A stretch of DNA of 32,669 bases, taken from an uncultured archaeon. Its GTDB lineage: Archaea; Nanobdellota; Nanobdellia; Pacearchaeales; GW2011-AR1. Numbering within the stretch: the stretch's first letter is position 1; every line of letters begins with the position of its first letter. Positions 8,257 to 16,502 of this stretch are shown piece after piece. The notes beneath the pieces were generated by a model, which was not told the DNA's origin, did not search any database, and saw only the letters and a program-made list of their open reading frames with translations. The DNA lies in assembly GCA_903831045.1 (NCBI GenBank), contig CAIKWG010000001.1, forward strand, positions 1 to 32,669, given 5' to 3'. Made by a program: the position numbers and the translations under genes.

Positions 8257-8816
8257 AAACATCAAATAAAAAAGCTGCAATGGAAATGAGTGTAGGAACC
8301 ATTGTTACAATTGTATTATTAATGAGCGTGTTAGTTTTAGGTCTAGTTCTAACGCAAACAATTTTTAAGAGTGCTAAAAATGCAGTTGATATGACTGATA
8401 AAGCATTACTAAAAGAAATTAATAAGATTTATGGAGAAGAAACAGCACTAGGAATTTATCCCACAACTAGAATATTAGAATTAAAGCAAGGTGCAACTGC
8501 TGAAGTTGGAGTTGTAATTAAGAATTTACTTGATAGTAATCAACCAGGAGCACGTACTTTTGTATATTCTCTTTCTGTTGATGAAACAAATGGGGGAGAT
8601 TGCCCTGGAAATCCAATGGATTTTATAAAAATAGGAGCAACAGGAACTAAGATTCTTGGACCTGGTGATTCAGCTGTTGGAAGAGTTAGATTTAATATTC
8701 CTTCATCAGCTCCATTTTGTACTGCTAGATATGATGTAAGAGTAGATGTTATGAATGGTGAGACTCCAGAATTTTATACTTCAGATTCATTTGATATAGA
8801 TATTATTGCAAAATAA
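8253..8816 (+). CDS. secreted/anchored protein with type IV pilin-like N-terminus
   Basis: 'MKTSNKKAAMEMSVGTIVTIVLLMSVLVLGLVLTQ': basic leader, E, then hydrophobic stretch; beta-rich ectodomain; ATGA overlap with the upstream gene. Confidence 0.65.
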   Translation: MKTSNKKAAMEMSVGTIVTIVLLMSVLVLGLVLTQTIFKSAKNAVDMTDKALLKEINKIYGEETALGIYPTTRILELKQGATAEVGVVIKNLLDSNQPGARTFVYSLSVDETNGGDCPGNPMDFIKIGATGTKILGPGDSAVGRVRFNIPSSAPFCTARYDVRVDVMNGETPEFYTSDSFDIDIIAK

Positions 8817-8858
8817 AGAAACCCTTAATCTTTTAAATTCCGTTCTACTGAAACTATT

Positions 8859-10226
8859 ATGGTATTGAAATTATATAATACACTATCTAGAAAAAAAGAA
8901 ATATTCAAACCAATTAAAGCGGGTGAAGTTGGAATTTATTCCTGTGGGCCAACGGTATACTGGAAACAGCACATTGGAAACCTCAAGGCTTATCTTTTCT
9001 CAGATTTGTTGAGGAGAACACTTGAATTTAATGGATATAAAACAAAGCAGGTAATTAACATAACTGATGTTGGGCATTTAACTTCCGATGCAGATGAGGG
9101 AGAAGATAAAATGGAAAAAGCCGCTGCCAAGGAAGGTAAGACTGCCAAAGAAGTTGCAGATTTTTATCTTAAACTATTTTTAGAGGATTTAGAAAAGCTA
9201 AATATCTCCGAACCAGATATCTGGTGTAGAGCAACAGAGCACATAAAAGAGCAAATAGCTCTAATCAAAAAATTAGAAGAAAAAGGTTTCACCTATAAAA
9301 CCAGCGATGGGATATACTTTGATACTTCCAAATTCAAGAATTATTCTAAACTTGCAAAACTTAATATTGAAGGTTTAGAAGCAGGAAAAAGAATTGATTT
9401 AAAAGAAAAGAAAAACAAAACAGATTTTGCACTTTGGAAATTTTCAGATAAACCCGGAGTTAGACAACAGGAATGGAATTCTCCTTGGGGTCTTGGATTT
9501 CCAGGATGGCATCTGGAATGTTCTGCAATGTCTATGAAGTATCTTGGAGAAACAATTGATATTCATACAGGTGGAATTGATCATATTCCCATTCACCATA
9601 CAAATGAAATAGCCCAAAGTGAATGTGCAACTGGAAAAAAATTTGTGAATTACTGGCTGCATGAGAATTTTTTAACCTTTAAGGGAGAGAAAGTTTCTAA
9701 GTCCAAGGGAGGATTGTTCACTCTGAAAGAACTTGAAGAACAAGGTTTTGATCCTCTAATCTACAGATATTTTATTCTTACGGGAAGTTACAGAAAGGCT
9801 CTGGACTTTTCTCTTGATATTTTAAAAACTGCGCAGATTTCCTATCAAAGATTAAAGAATATAGTCTCTGATATTGAGGATGACAAAACAATTAATAAAA
9901 AATATCTTGAAGAATTCAGAAAAGAAATCAATGATGATCTCAATACTCCCAATGCCCTTCAAGTATTATGGGGATTGGTAAGAGACACCAAGGCAAAAGG
10001 AAAATATCAAACCATTAAAGAAATGGATAGAGTTCTTGGACTTAAACTTCTAGAAAAGGAAAAATTAGACATTCCCAAAGAAATTAAGGGGCTTCTTAAA
10101 AAGAGAGATGAAGCAAGAAAGAACAAAGATTGGGCTTCTTCTGATAAAATTAGAGACGAAATAAGAAGATTAGGTTTTGAAATTCTAGACAGCGCGGAAG
10201 GTTCAAAATTAAAAAAGTTAAATTAA
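8859..10226 (+). CDS. cysS: cysteinyl-tRNA synthetase
   Basis: 'GIYSCGPTVYWKQHIGNLKAYLFSDLLRR', 'GFPGWHLECSAMSMKYLGETIDIHTGGIDHIPIHHTNEIAQSE', 'KVSKSKGG'. Confidence 0.97.
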   Translation: MVLKLYNTLSRKKEIFKPIKAGEVGIYSCGPTVYWKQHIGNLKAYLFSDLLRRTLEFNGYKTKQVINITDVGHLTSDADEGEDKMEKAAAKEGKTAKEVADFYLKLFLEDLEKLNISEPDIWCRATEHIKEQIALIKKLEEKGFTYKTSDGIYFDTSKFKNYSKLAKLNIEGLEAGKRIDLKEKKNKTDFALWKFSDKPGVRQQEWNSPWGLGFPGWHLECSAMSMKYLGETIDIHTGGIDHIPIHHTNEIAQSECATGKKFVNYWLHENFLTFKGEKVSKSKGGLFTLKELEEQGFDPLIYRYFILTGSYRKALDFSLDILKTAQISYQRLKNIVSDIEDDKTINKKYLEEFRKEINDDLNTPNALQVLWGLVRDTKAKGKYQTIKEMDRVLGLKLLEKEKLDIPKEIKGLLKKRDEARKNKDWASSDKIRDEIRRLGFEILDSAEGSKLKKLN

Positions 10227-10358
10227 AAATTTTTGGGATTATTTTTCCCGACGACAATTTTTAGAAATATTTTTTTATTTTCAAATTTTCTTGAAAAAAT
10301 AAAAAGTATTATAAACTTCAACAACCTAAAAAGAATAATTAAAGGGAGGTGGTCTCTG

Positions 10359-10403
10359 ATGGCTGCAAAGAAAAAGAAAGTTGTTAAAAAGAAAAAAAAA
10401 TAA
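10359..10403 (+). CDS. 14-aa Lys-rich micro-ORF MAAKKKKVVKKKKK (absent from ORF track)
   Basis: ATG...TAA with GGGAGGT Shine-Dalgarno at 10344-10350; flanked by complementary TGGTCTC (10350-10356) and GAGACCA (10410-10416); TATA-like ATTATAAA upstream; T-rich run downstream. Confidence 0.5.
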   Translation: MAAKKKKVVKKKKK

Positions 10404-10506
10404 GTGAGTGAGACCAACTCTACTTAATTTTATCTTTTATTTTTATTTTTTTTAAGTTAAATTTATAAAAACATTCTACTTCTCTTATGTCTAAGAGAGG
10501 CGCAAT

Positions 10507-11781
10507 ATGACAAAAATTCATTACGATAGTTTTATCAATCTAAAGTATAAACCATCTTCTACAGACCTAATTTGTCAGTTTAAGATAACTCCTTCGAAGG
10601 GCTATGATCTTCGTGAAGTCTGTTCAATCACTGCTGGAGAAAGCTCCGTTGGAACCTGGACAGATATTTCTACCGTAAATAAAAAAACTCAACAAAGAAT
10701 AACCCCCAAAGTTTATTATATAGACGAAAAAAACAAGAGATGCAGAATTGCCTATCCTCTAGAATTATTTGAATTGGGAAATCTTTCTGAAATTCTTTCT
10801 TCCATTGGAGGGAATATCTACGGTATGAAGTGCGTATCTGGTTTACTATGGGAAGATATTAAGATTCCTAAAAAAATGTTAGATTCATTTAGGGGCCCGC
10901 AGTTGGGAATTCCTGGAATTAGAAAATATCTAAAAGTTTACAATAGACCTCTTGTTGGAACAATTGTTAAGCCCAAGGTAGGTCTGAGCCCAAAGGAACA
11001 TGCCCTTGTTGCATATAATTCTTGGATTGGAGGATGTGATGTGGTGAAAGATGATGAAAACCTAACCTCCCAGCCGTTTAATAATTTCTATGACCGTATT
11101 GAAGAAACAGTCAGGCTAATGAAAAAAGCAGAGAAAGAAACAGGAGAGAAAAAAATATATCTCGCAAATTGTACTGCTCCAGTTGATGAGATGGTTAAAA
11201 GAATAAAGTGGGTTGAAAAATGCGGGGGCAATTGTGTGATGCTCGATATTCTAACTCTAGGTTGGTCTGCACTTCAGAAGGCAAGGGAAACAACTAAGCT
11301 TCCAATTCATGCTCACAGAGCCGGACATGCAATGTATGATAGATTACCCAATCATGGAATGAGCATGGAAGTTATTGCTCAATTGGCTAGAATGGTAGGA
11401 GTTGATACTCTTCACATTGGAACAGCCTATGGTAAAATGACTGGAAGCAAAGATGAAGTTCTACATATTGAAGATGAGATTGAACATCAAGCAACAAAAC
11501 AAACAAAGGAGAATCTTAGTCAAAAGTGGTATAATGTTAAACCCGTTTTTGCAGTAGCTTCTGGAGGAGTACATCCAGGGATGGTAGCTAAGATAATTGA
11601 ATTCATGGGGAATGATGTTATAATCCAAGCTGGAGGAGGAATTCACGGGCATCCAGATGGAACCATTGCAGGAGCAAAAGCTATGCGTCAGGCTGTTGAG
11701 GCTTCAGTGAAAAATCTTTCTCCAAAAGATTACGCAAAAACTCACACTGAACTAAGAAAGGCCTTGGAAAAGTGGAGTTAA
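10507..11781 (+). CDS. rbcL: ribulose-1,5-bisphosphate carboxylase large chain, form III-like (archaeal)
   Basis: 'GTIVKPKVGL', 'GGCDVVKDDENLTSQPFNNF', 'HAHRAGHAMY', loop-6 'HIGTAYGKMTG', 'ASGGVHPGM', 'QAGGGIHGHPDG': catalytic residues are present. Confidence 0.93.
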   Translation: MTKIHYDSFINLKYKPSSTDLICQFKITPSKGYDLREVCSITAGESSVGTWTDISTVNKKTQQRITPKVYYIDEKNKRCRIAYPLELFELGNLSEILSSIGGNIYGMKCVSGLLWEDIKIPKKMLDSFRGPQLGIPGIRKYLKVYNRPLVGTIVKPKVGLSPKEHALVAYNSWIGGCDVVKDDENLTSQPFNNFYDRIEETVRLMKKAEKETGEKKIYLANCTAPVDEMVKRIKWVEKCGGNCVMLDILTLGWSALQKARETTKLPIHAHRAGHAMYDRLPNHGMSMEVIAQLARMVGVDTLHIGTAYGKMTGSKDEVLHIEDEIEHQATKQTKENLSQKWYNVKPVFAVASGGVHPGMVAKIIEFMGNDVIIQAGGGIHGHPDGTIAGAKAMRQAVEASVKNLSPKDYAKTHTELRKALEKWS

Positions 11782-11783
11782 GA

Positions 11784-12227
11784 ATGAGCACAAAATATAG
11801 AAAAGGAATTTTTATAGCAGTATATACATTAGATAAAAATAATTCTCCATTATATCTTATTTTAAAAAGAAAACTTCATTGGTCGGGGTATGAATTTCCA
11901 AAGGGTGGAAGAAAATTTCTAGAATCAAAAATTCATGCTGTTAAAAGAGAACTATTGGAAGAAACAGGATTGGTTCCGATTAGTATTCATAACCATAGAA
12001 TTCATGGAAAATATAAGTACAAAAAGGAACTTGCAGACAGAGAAGGAATTATTGGTCAAACCTACACACTCTATTCTGTTCAAGTTAAGCAGGGCAAGGT
12101 TAGGCTAGACGAAAAAGAACATTTGTCTTCTGAATGGCTTACATTTGAAAGAGCTCATTACAAATTAACCAATCAAAATCAAAAAGATTGTCTAAAAATG
12201 GTAAATGTTTGGATAAAAAATAAATAA
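11784..12227 (+). CDS. Nudix hydrolase (start corrected to MSTKYRKG; track start 11772 lies inside RuBisCO)
   Basis: Complete Nudix box GX5EX7REUXEEXGU: 'GGRKFLESKIHAVKRELLEETGL'. Confidence 0.9.
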   Translation: MSTKYRKGIFIAVYTLDKNNSPLYLILKRKLHWSGYEFPKGGRKFLESKIHAVKRELLEETGLVPISIHNHRIHGKYKYKKELADREGIIGQTYTLYSVQVKQGKVRLDEKEHLSSEWLTFERAHYKLTNQNQKDCLKMVNVWIKNK

Positions 12228-12229
12228 AA

Positions 12230-13192
12230 ATGATACTTTCAATTATTCTTATACTTCTAGGATTGATTGTATTTGAAATTATTTGCAGCGTTGATAATGC
12301 AATAATCAATGCTCATGTTCTAAAAACCATGTCTCCAAAATATAGAAGAATTTTTTTATTCTGGGGGATATTATTTGCAGTATTTGTTGTTAGAGGGTTA
12401 CTTCCTTTTGTTATTGTTTGGATTGCAAATCCTGGAATTGGTTTTCACCAACTTTTGCAAGTGGCCTTTTCACAAAGTCCCGAGGTTGCCCAATATGCTC
12501 AGGCTTCAAAATCAATACTTCTAATTGGGGGAGGAGTTTATCTCGTTTTAATTTTTCTATCCTGGCTGTTTATGGAAGAAAAGAAATATGCTTTCTTGGT
12601 TGAGAGATTCATACATAAACAATCAATGTGGTTCTATGCAGTGTCCTCAATTTTCATAACTCTAACAATATTTGCATGCGTAAAGCTAAATCCAACACTT
12701 GCACTTTCAGCCACCATTGGAGCCACGGCTTTCTTTATCACGGATGGATTTAAAAAAAATTCAGAGGAAAAAGAAAAACAATTATTAGGGTCAAAAATTG
12801 GAGCCTGGAGTAAAATACTTTATCTAGAAGTTTTAGACATGTCATTTTCTATAGACGGAGTAATAGGAGCATTTGCATTTACTACATCTGTTCTGTTAAT
12901 TATTATTGGAAATGGAATTGGAGCATTTGTAGTAAGAGATTTAACTGTAAAGGGAATTGACAAGATTGCTAAATATGCTTATCTTAAAAATGGAGCTATG
13001 TACTCCATAGGTTGTCTAGGATTGATAATGATGTTTGAAAGTTTTGGCCATGAAATTCCTTTTTGGTTTGCTCCTCTCAACATGTTTGTACTTATAGGAA
13101 TTTTCTTATTTTTATCAATTAGAGAAATTAAACAAGGTGAAGCAGAAGGTAAAATTAGTAAGAAATCTTTGGGGTTAAAAAAAGCTAAATAA
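12230..13192 (+). CDS. DUF475/TerC-superfamily membrane protein
   Basis: Multi-TM with 'FEIICSVDNAIINAHVL' and 'LEVLDMSFSIDGVIGAFAFT' repeats characteristic of the TerC-like fold. Confidence 0.82.
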   Translation: MILSIILILLGLIVFEIICSVDNAIINAHVLKTMSPKYRRIFLFWGILFAVFVVRGLLPFVIVWIANPGIGFHQLLQVAFSQSPEVAQYAQASKSILLIGGGVYLVLIFLSWLFMEEKKYAFLVERFIHKQSMWFYAVSSIFITLTIFACVKLNPTLALSATIGATAFFITDGFKKNSEEKEKQLLGSKIGAWSKILYLEVLDMSFSIDGVIGAFAFTTSVLLIIIGNGIGAFVVRDLTVKGIDKIAKYAYLKNGAMYSIGCLGLIMMFESFGHEIPFWFAPLNMFVLIGIFLFLSIREIKQGEAEGKISKKSLGLKKAK

Positions 13193-14065
13193 TTATTTTC
13201 TAATTCTTATCTGACTAAATGTTAATCCTAATATTCCAAGAACAATGAAAACTGTTCCGATGATATTTGACGATGAAACACTTCCAATTATATTTCCAGT
13301 CATACCATTATAACCAAATATAAATCCTCCAAGAAGTGCCATAATTGAGGCAACTTGAACTGCTTTTTCTAATTTTCCTGTTTTAACTTTTTCAAGTTCT
13401 GGATATTCTCTAGTTAGATAATCCGATACCTCTTTTGAAAGAGATATTCTTCTGCCTATAAATTGCCTGTAAACCTTTTTAGATTTTACTCGCATGGATT
13501 TTTGAAGATTGTCTTTTTTATTTTTACGTTTTGACCATTGAAAATAGGAATATTTGTCTTCTATTCCAGTTTCAGAAGAATCCCTTCTTCCCATTCCAAG
13601 AGTATCTGCATAAATTAAATGATTTAAATGAGCATCTTTTTCTACATTCAATGAAGCAAAATGAACGGTCGGTTTATGTTCCACTTCTGAAAGATAGTTC
13701 TTCATAATTTTTGCCATCCCTCTCATAGTGTCTCCTCCACAAACATACTCGTCCAAAACAAGAATATTTTTGTAATTGCCAACTTTTGACGGGTTAAATT
13801 TTTTCTTCATATTTCTAGCAATTTTTTCAAAATCTTCTTCTGTTGCTTTATAATAATCGCAACCACTGTAATTGAAAAATCGGATATCTGGAAGTTCATT
13901 ATTTTTTAATTTAGATAATCTTTTCAGGATGTAAGTCAAAGGTCTTACGGATTTATCCAATCCAATCACAAGAGTATCCTTGTCCCATAAACCTGCTTTA
14001 TTAAGTTTTTTTAATAATCTATCCGAATCTTTTACAAATTGTTCATCTGAATTTAAATAAACCAT
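13193..14065 (-). CDS. phosphoribosyltransferase-like protein with C-terminal TM helices
   Basis: PRPP-loop-like 'KNILVLDEYVCGGDTMRGMAKIM'; 'LVIGLDKSVRPLTYILKRL'; C-terminal hydrophobic helices 'VASIMALLGGFIFGYNGM' and 'IIGTVFIVLGILGLTFSQI'. Confidence 0.6.
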   Translation of the reverse strand: MVYLNSDEQFVKDSDRLLKKLNKAGLWDKDTLVIGLDKSVRPLTYILKRLSKLKNNELPDIRFFNYSGCDYYKATEEDFEKIARNMKKKFNPSKVGNYKNILVLDEYVCGGDTMRGMAKIMKNYLSEVEHKPTVHFASLNVEKDAHLNHLIYADTLGMGRRDSSETGIEDKYSYFQWSKRKNKKDNLQKSMRVKSKKVYRQFIGRRISLSKEVSDYLTREYPELEKVKTGKLEKAVQVASIMALLGGFIFGYNGMTGNIIGSVSSSNIIGTVFIVLGILGLTFSQIRIRK

Positions 14066-14115
14066 TTATCTTCTAACTCAAATAACTTTAAAATCTTTAT
14101 CTTCCTTAATTTATT

Positions 14116-14505
14116 ATGTCAACAAAATATAGAACTCTTAAAACCTCATCAGGAATAATCTTCTTTCTTGGAAGAGATGAAACTAGCAATGATATTCTTA
14201 TGAAAGAATTTGAAGGAAAGCCAAACACAATTCTCCATACAGTGGCACCTGGAAGTCCATTCTGTGTAATGGAATCTCTTGATTTTTTAAAAAAAGATCT
14301 TAAGGAAGCAGCAATTGTTTGTGCTTCAAAAAGTCAAGATTGGAGGAACAATCACAAAGCAGTTGTTCTTCATGTTTTTACAGGTCAACAGGTTGCAAAG
14401 CCAAAAGGAGCTAAACCAGGTCTTTGGATGATTAAATCAAGACCAAAAGAAATCAAAACAACTAAAAAGGACATTGAAGAGTATATTATGAATAAAAATG
14501 ATTAG
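14116..14505 (+). CDS. standalone NFACT-R domain protein
   Basis: 'YRTLKTSSGIIFFLGRDETSNDILMKEF...NTILHTVAPGSPFCVM...AAIVCASKSQDWRNN' matches NFACT-R (DUF814-type) domain pattern. Confidence 0.8.
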   Translation: MSTKYRTLKTSSGIIFFLGRDETSNDILMKEFEGKPNTILHTVAPGSPFCVMESLDFLKKDLKEAAIVCASKSQDWRNNHKAVVLHVFTGQQVAKPKGAKPGLWMIKSRPKEIKTTKKDIEEYIMNKND

Positions 14506-14770
14506 AGAAATACAACTTGGAAAAAACGGAATAACAGAACACTTTATAGAGTCCCTAAAAACTCAATTTAGCAAAGTTCAAACAGTAAAAATTGCTGTTC
14601 TTCGTTCTGCTAGAGAGAACAAGGATGACGTAAAGAAATATGCTGATCAGCTTTTAGAGAAGATGGGAGAGCATTATACCACAAAGGTAATTGGATTTAC
14701 AATTATTCTAAAGAAGTGGAGAAGATCCCAGGCAGCAAAGGCAAACATCTCTCTTGACGAAGAAGACTAA
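14498..14770 (+). CDS. CRM-domain (YhbY-like) RNA-binding protein
   Basis: 'IQLGKNGITEHFIESLKTQFSKVQTVKIAVLRSA' contains the CRM GxxG-like 'GKNG' signature. Confidence 0.75.
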   Translation: MIREIQLGKNGITEHFIESLKTQFSKVQTVKIAVLRSARENKDDVKKYADQLLEKMGEHYTTKVIGFTIILKKWRRSQAAKANISLDEED

Positions 14771-14830
14771 GAGAAGAAATGACTTCTGAAGAAGAATAAT
14801 CTATAAAAAGTATTAATTAATCTTTGTTTT

Positions 14831-15145
14831 ATGGAAAATATTAAAGTTTATTATGAACAGGCACCATTTAAGATAACTTTTGAACCAGCTAAGCAAGGAT
14901 ATTGGATTAGTATTCAAGACTTCAATAAAGATTATTCTAATTATTTTATAGATTCGCGAGCATTTGAGGATATTCTTAATACTGAAGGCAATATAAGCAG
15001 ATTATCTAAATTAAGAAATCTTGATGATCTTATTCTTTTCTCTTTAAGTAAGAATAGCATTCTTCCTTCATCTCTATCTAAGGCGCTAGATGAAGTTAAA
15101 AAAACATTGAGAAGTGAGTTTGAAGAGTTCAAGAAAACTTTATAA
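14831..15145 (+). CDS. hypothetical protein
   Basis: 104-aa intergenic ORF; no recognised family. Confidence 0.5.
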   Translation: MENIKVYYEQAPFKITFEPAKQGYWISIQDFNKDYSNYFIDSRAFEDILNTEGNISRLSKLRNLDDLILFSLSKNSILPSSLSKALDEVKKTLRSEFEEFKKTL

Positions 15146-15218
15146 ACCCTCTTCAATCCTATATAATTAAGTAAATGGCCTAGGCCAATCTATTTCCGCA
15201 AGGAAAGCTAAAAAACAA

Positions 15219-15644
15219 ATGAGTTCAGTATTTGAGTTAAATGCACAAGAATATAATTTAAAACTAGCTGAAGCGCTAAAAGCACTTCCAGAATTTCAGG
15301 CTCCAGAATGGTCAACCTACGTTAAATCCGGAGTTGCAAAAGAAAGACCCATTGAAGATTTAGAATTCTGGCAGAAAAGAGCAGCTTCAATTCTTAGACA
15401 AATTTACAAAAAGAAAATCATCGGAGTTTCTAGACTTAGAACTAAATATGGTTCAAAGAAAAGTAGAGGTTCAAGACCAGAAGAGTTTAGAAGAGCTTCA
15501 GGTAAGATTATTAGAACAATTCTTCAGCAAGCTGACAAAGCAGGATTCACTGAGTTGGCAAAGGGAGTTAAAGGGGTTAAAGATAAGAAACCAGGAAGAC
15601 AATTAACTGCTAAAGGTAAAGCATTCATGGAGGCTATACATTAA
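15219..15644 (+). CDS. rps19e: ribosomal protein S19e
   Basis: 'FQAPEWSTYVKSGVAKERPIEDLEFWQKRAASILRQIYKK', 'GVSRLRTKYGSKKSRGSRPEEFRRASGKIIR'. Confidence 0.95.
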   Translation: MSSVFELNAQEYNLKLAEALKALPEFQAPEWSTYVKSGVAKERPIEDLEFWQKRAASILRQIYKKKIIGVSRLRTKYGSKKSRGSRPEEFRRASGKIIRTILQQADKAGFTELAKGVKGVKDKKPGRQLTAKGKAFMEAIH

Positions 15645-15645
15645 A

Positions 15646-15849
15646 ATGCCTATTAAAAATTTTGAAAAGAAAAAAAAGTTAGGAGCAAAAGCAAAACAAA
15701 CAAAGTGGGCTCCATTCTGGGTTGTTGTTAAAAAATATGGTCAAGGAAAAAAAATACATCCTTCTGCAACAACTGCAGTTAAAAGATCTTGGAGAAGAAC
15801 TAAATTAAAGATTACACCGAGAAAAATGAGAAAATCTCATATGGGTTAA
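15646..15849 (+). CDS. rpl39e: ribosomal protein L39e
   Basis: 'KLGAKAKQTKWAPFWVVVKKYGQGKKIHPSATTAVKRSWRRTKLKI', located between S19e and L31e. Confidence 0.88.
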   Translation: MPIKNFEKKKKLGAKAKQTKWAPFWVVVKKYGQGKKIHPSATTAVKRSWRRTKLKITPRKMRKSHMG

Positions 15850-15850
15850 A

Positions 15851-16450
15851 ATGGTTAAAAAAGAACTTAAAAATAATGTTGAAAGAGAATATATTATCCC
15901 GCTTAGAAAACAATATCAAAAAACTCCTAGATATAAAAAGACACCAAAAGCAGTAAGAACTGTAAAAGAATTTTTAGTGCAGCATATGCAGGTTAGAGAT
16001 AGAGATACAAGAAAAATAAAATTAGATAAAAAATTAAATGAAATGCTTTGGATTAGAGGAATCAAAAATCCACCCCATATAATTAAGGTTAGAGCAGTTA
16101 AGGAAGGAGAATTAGTTAGAGTTTATGCAGTTGATCTACCTGCTAATCTTCACTTTAAACAATTAAGAGAAGAAAAACTTTCTTCAACAGCAAAAGAAAT
16201 GTCTGAGAAGAAAAAGACTCTAATGCAAAAAGCTAAAGAACAGTTACAAGGAACTGCTAGTGATACCAAGGAAGATAAGGATAAAGACGGAATAGAAGAT
16301 AAAAAAGAAGAAAAAGAAAAAAAAGAAGCAATTAAAGAAGTTGCACAAAAAGCAGATAAAGCAAAAGCAAAAGAAAACAAAAAAGGAAATGCAGACACAA
16401 AACCTATTCAAAAGAAAAAAGAACATTCTAAAGGCGAAGGAACTCATTAG
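15851..16450 (+). CDS. rpl31e: ribosomal protein L31e with about 100-aa Lys/Glu-rich C-terminal extension
   Basis: 'REYIIPLRKQYQKTPRYKKTPKAVRTVKEFLVQHMQV...IKLDKKLNEMLWIRGIKNPPHIIKVRAVKEGELVRVYAVDLP', then a low-complexity tail. Confidence 0.92.
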   Translation: MVKKELKNNVEREYIIPLRKQYQKTPRYKKTPKAVRTVKEFLVQHMQVRDRDTRKIKLDKKLNEMLWIRGIKNPPHIIKVRAVKEGELVRVYAVDLPANLHFKQLREEKLSSTAKEMSEKKKTLMQKAKEQLQGTASDTKEDKDKDGIEDKKEEKEKKEAIKEVAQKADKAKAKENKKGNADTKPIQKKKEHSKGEGTH

Positions 16451-16502
16451 AAATTAACCTCCTTACCGATTAAATTAAATACGCTTTTTTATTAAAATTA
16501 AG

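Noticed and set aside
10223-10417. 64-aa minus-strand ORF rich in Phe/Leu
   Set aside because: Antisense of A/T-rich Lys-coding and intergenic DNA; the plus-strand micro-ORF with Shine-Dalgarno is better supported.
15175-15187. 12-bp palindrome TGGCCTAGGCCA containing a two-codon ATG-GCC-TAG upstream of S19e
   Set aside because: Could be a minimal uORF or operator, but it is short, isolated and unsupported by further structure. Worth only a conservation check.
16150-16447. Two minus-strand ORFs (16150-16398, 16244-16447)
   Set aside because: Antisense to the Lys/Glu-rich tail of L31e, giving Ser/Phe-rich artefacts.
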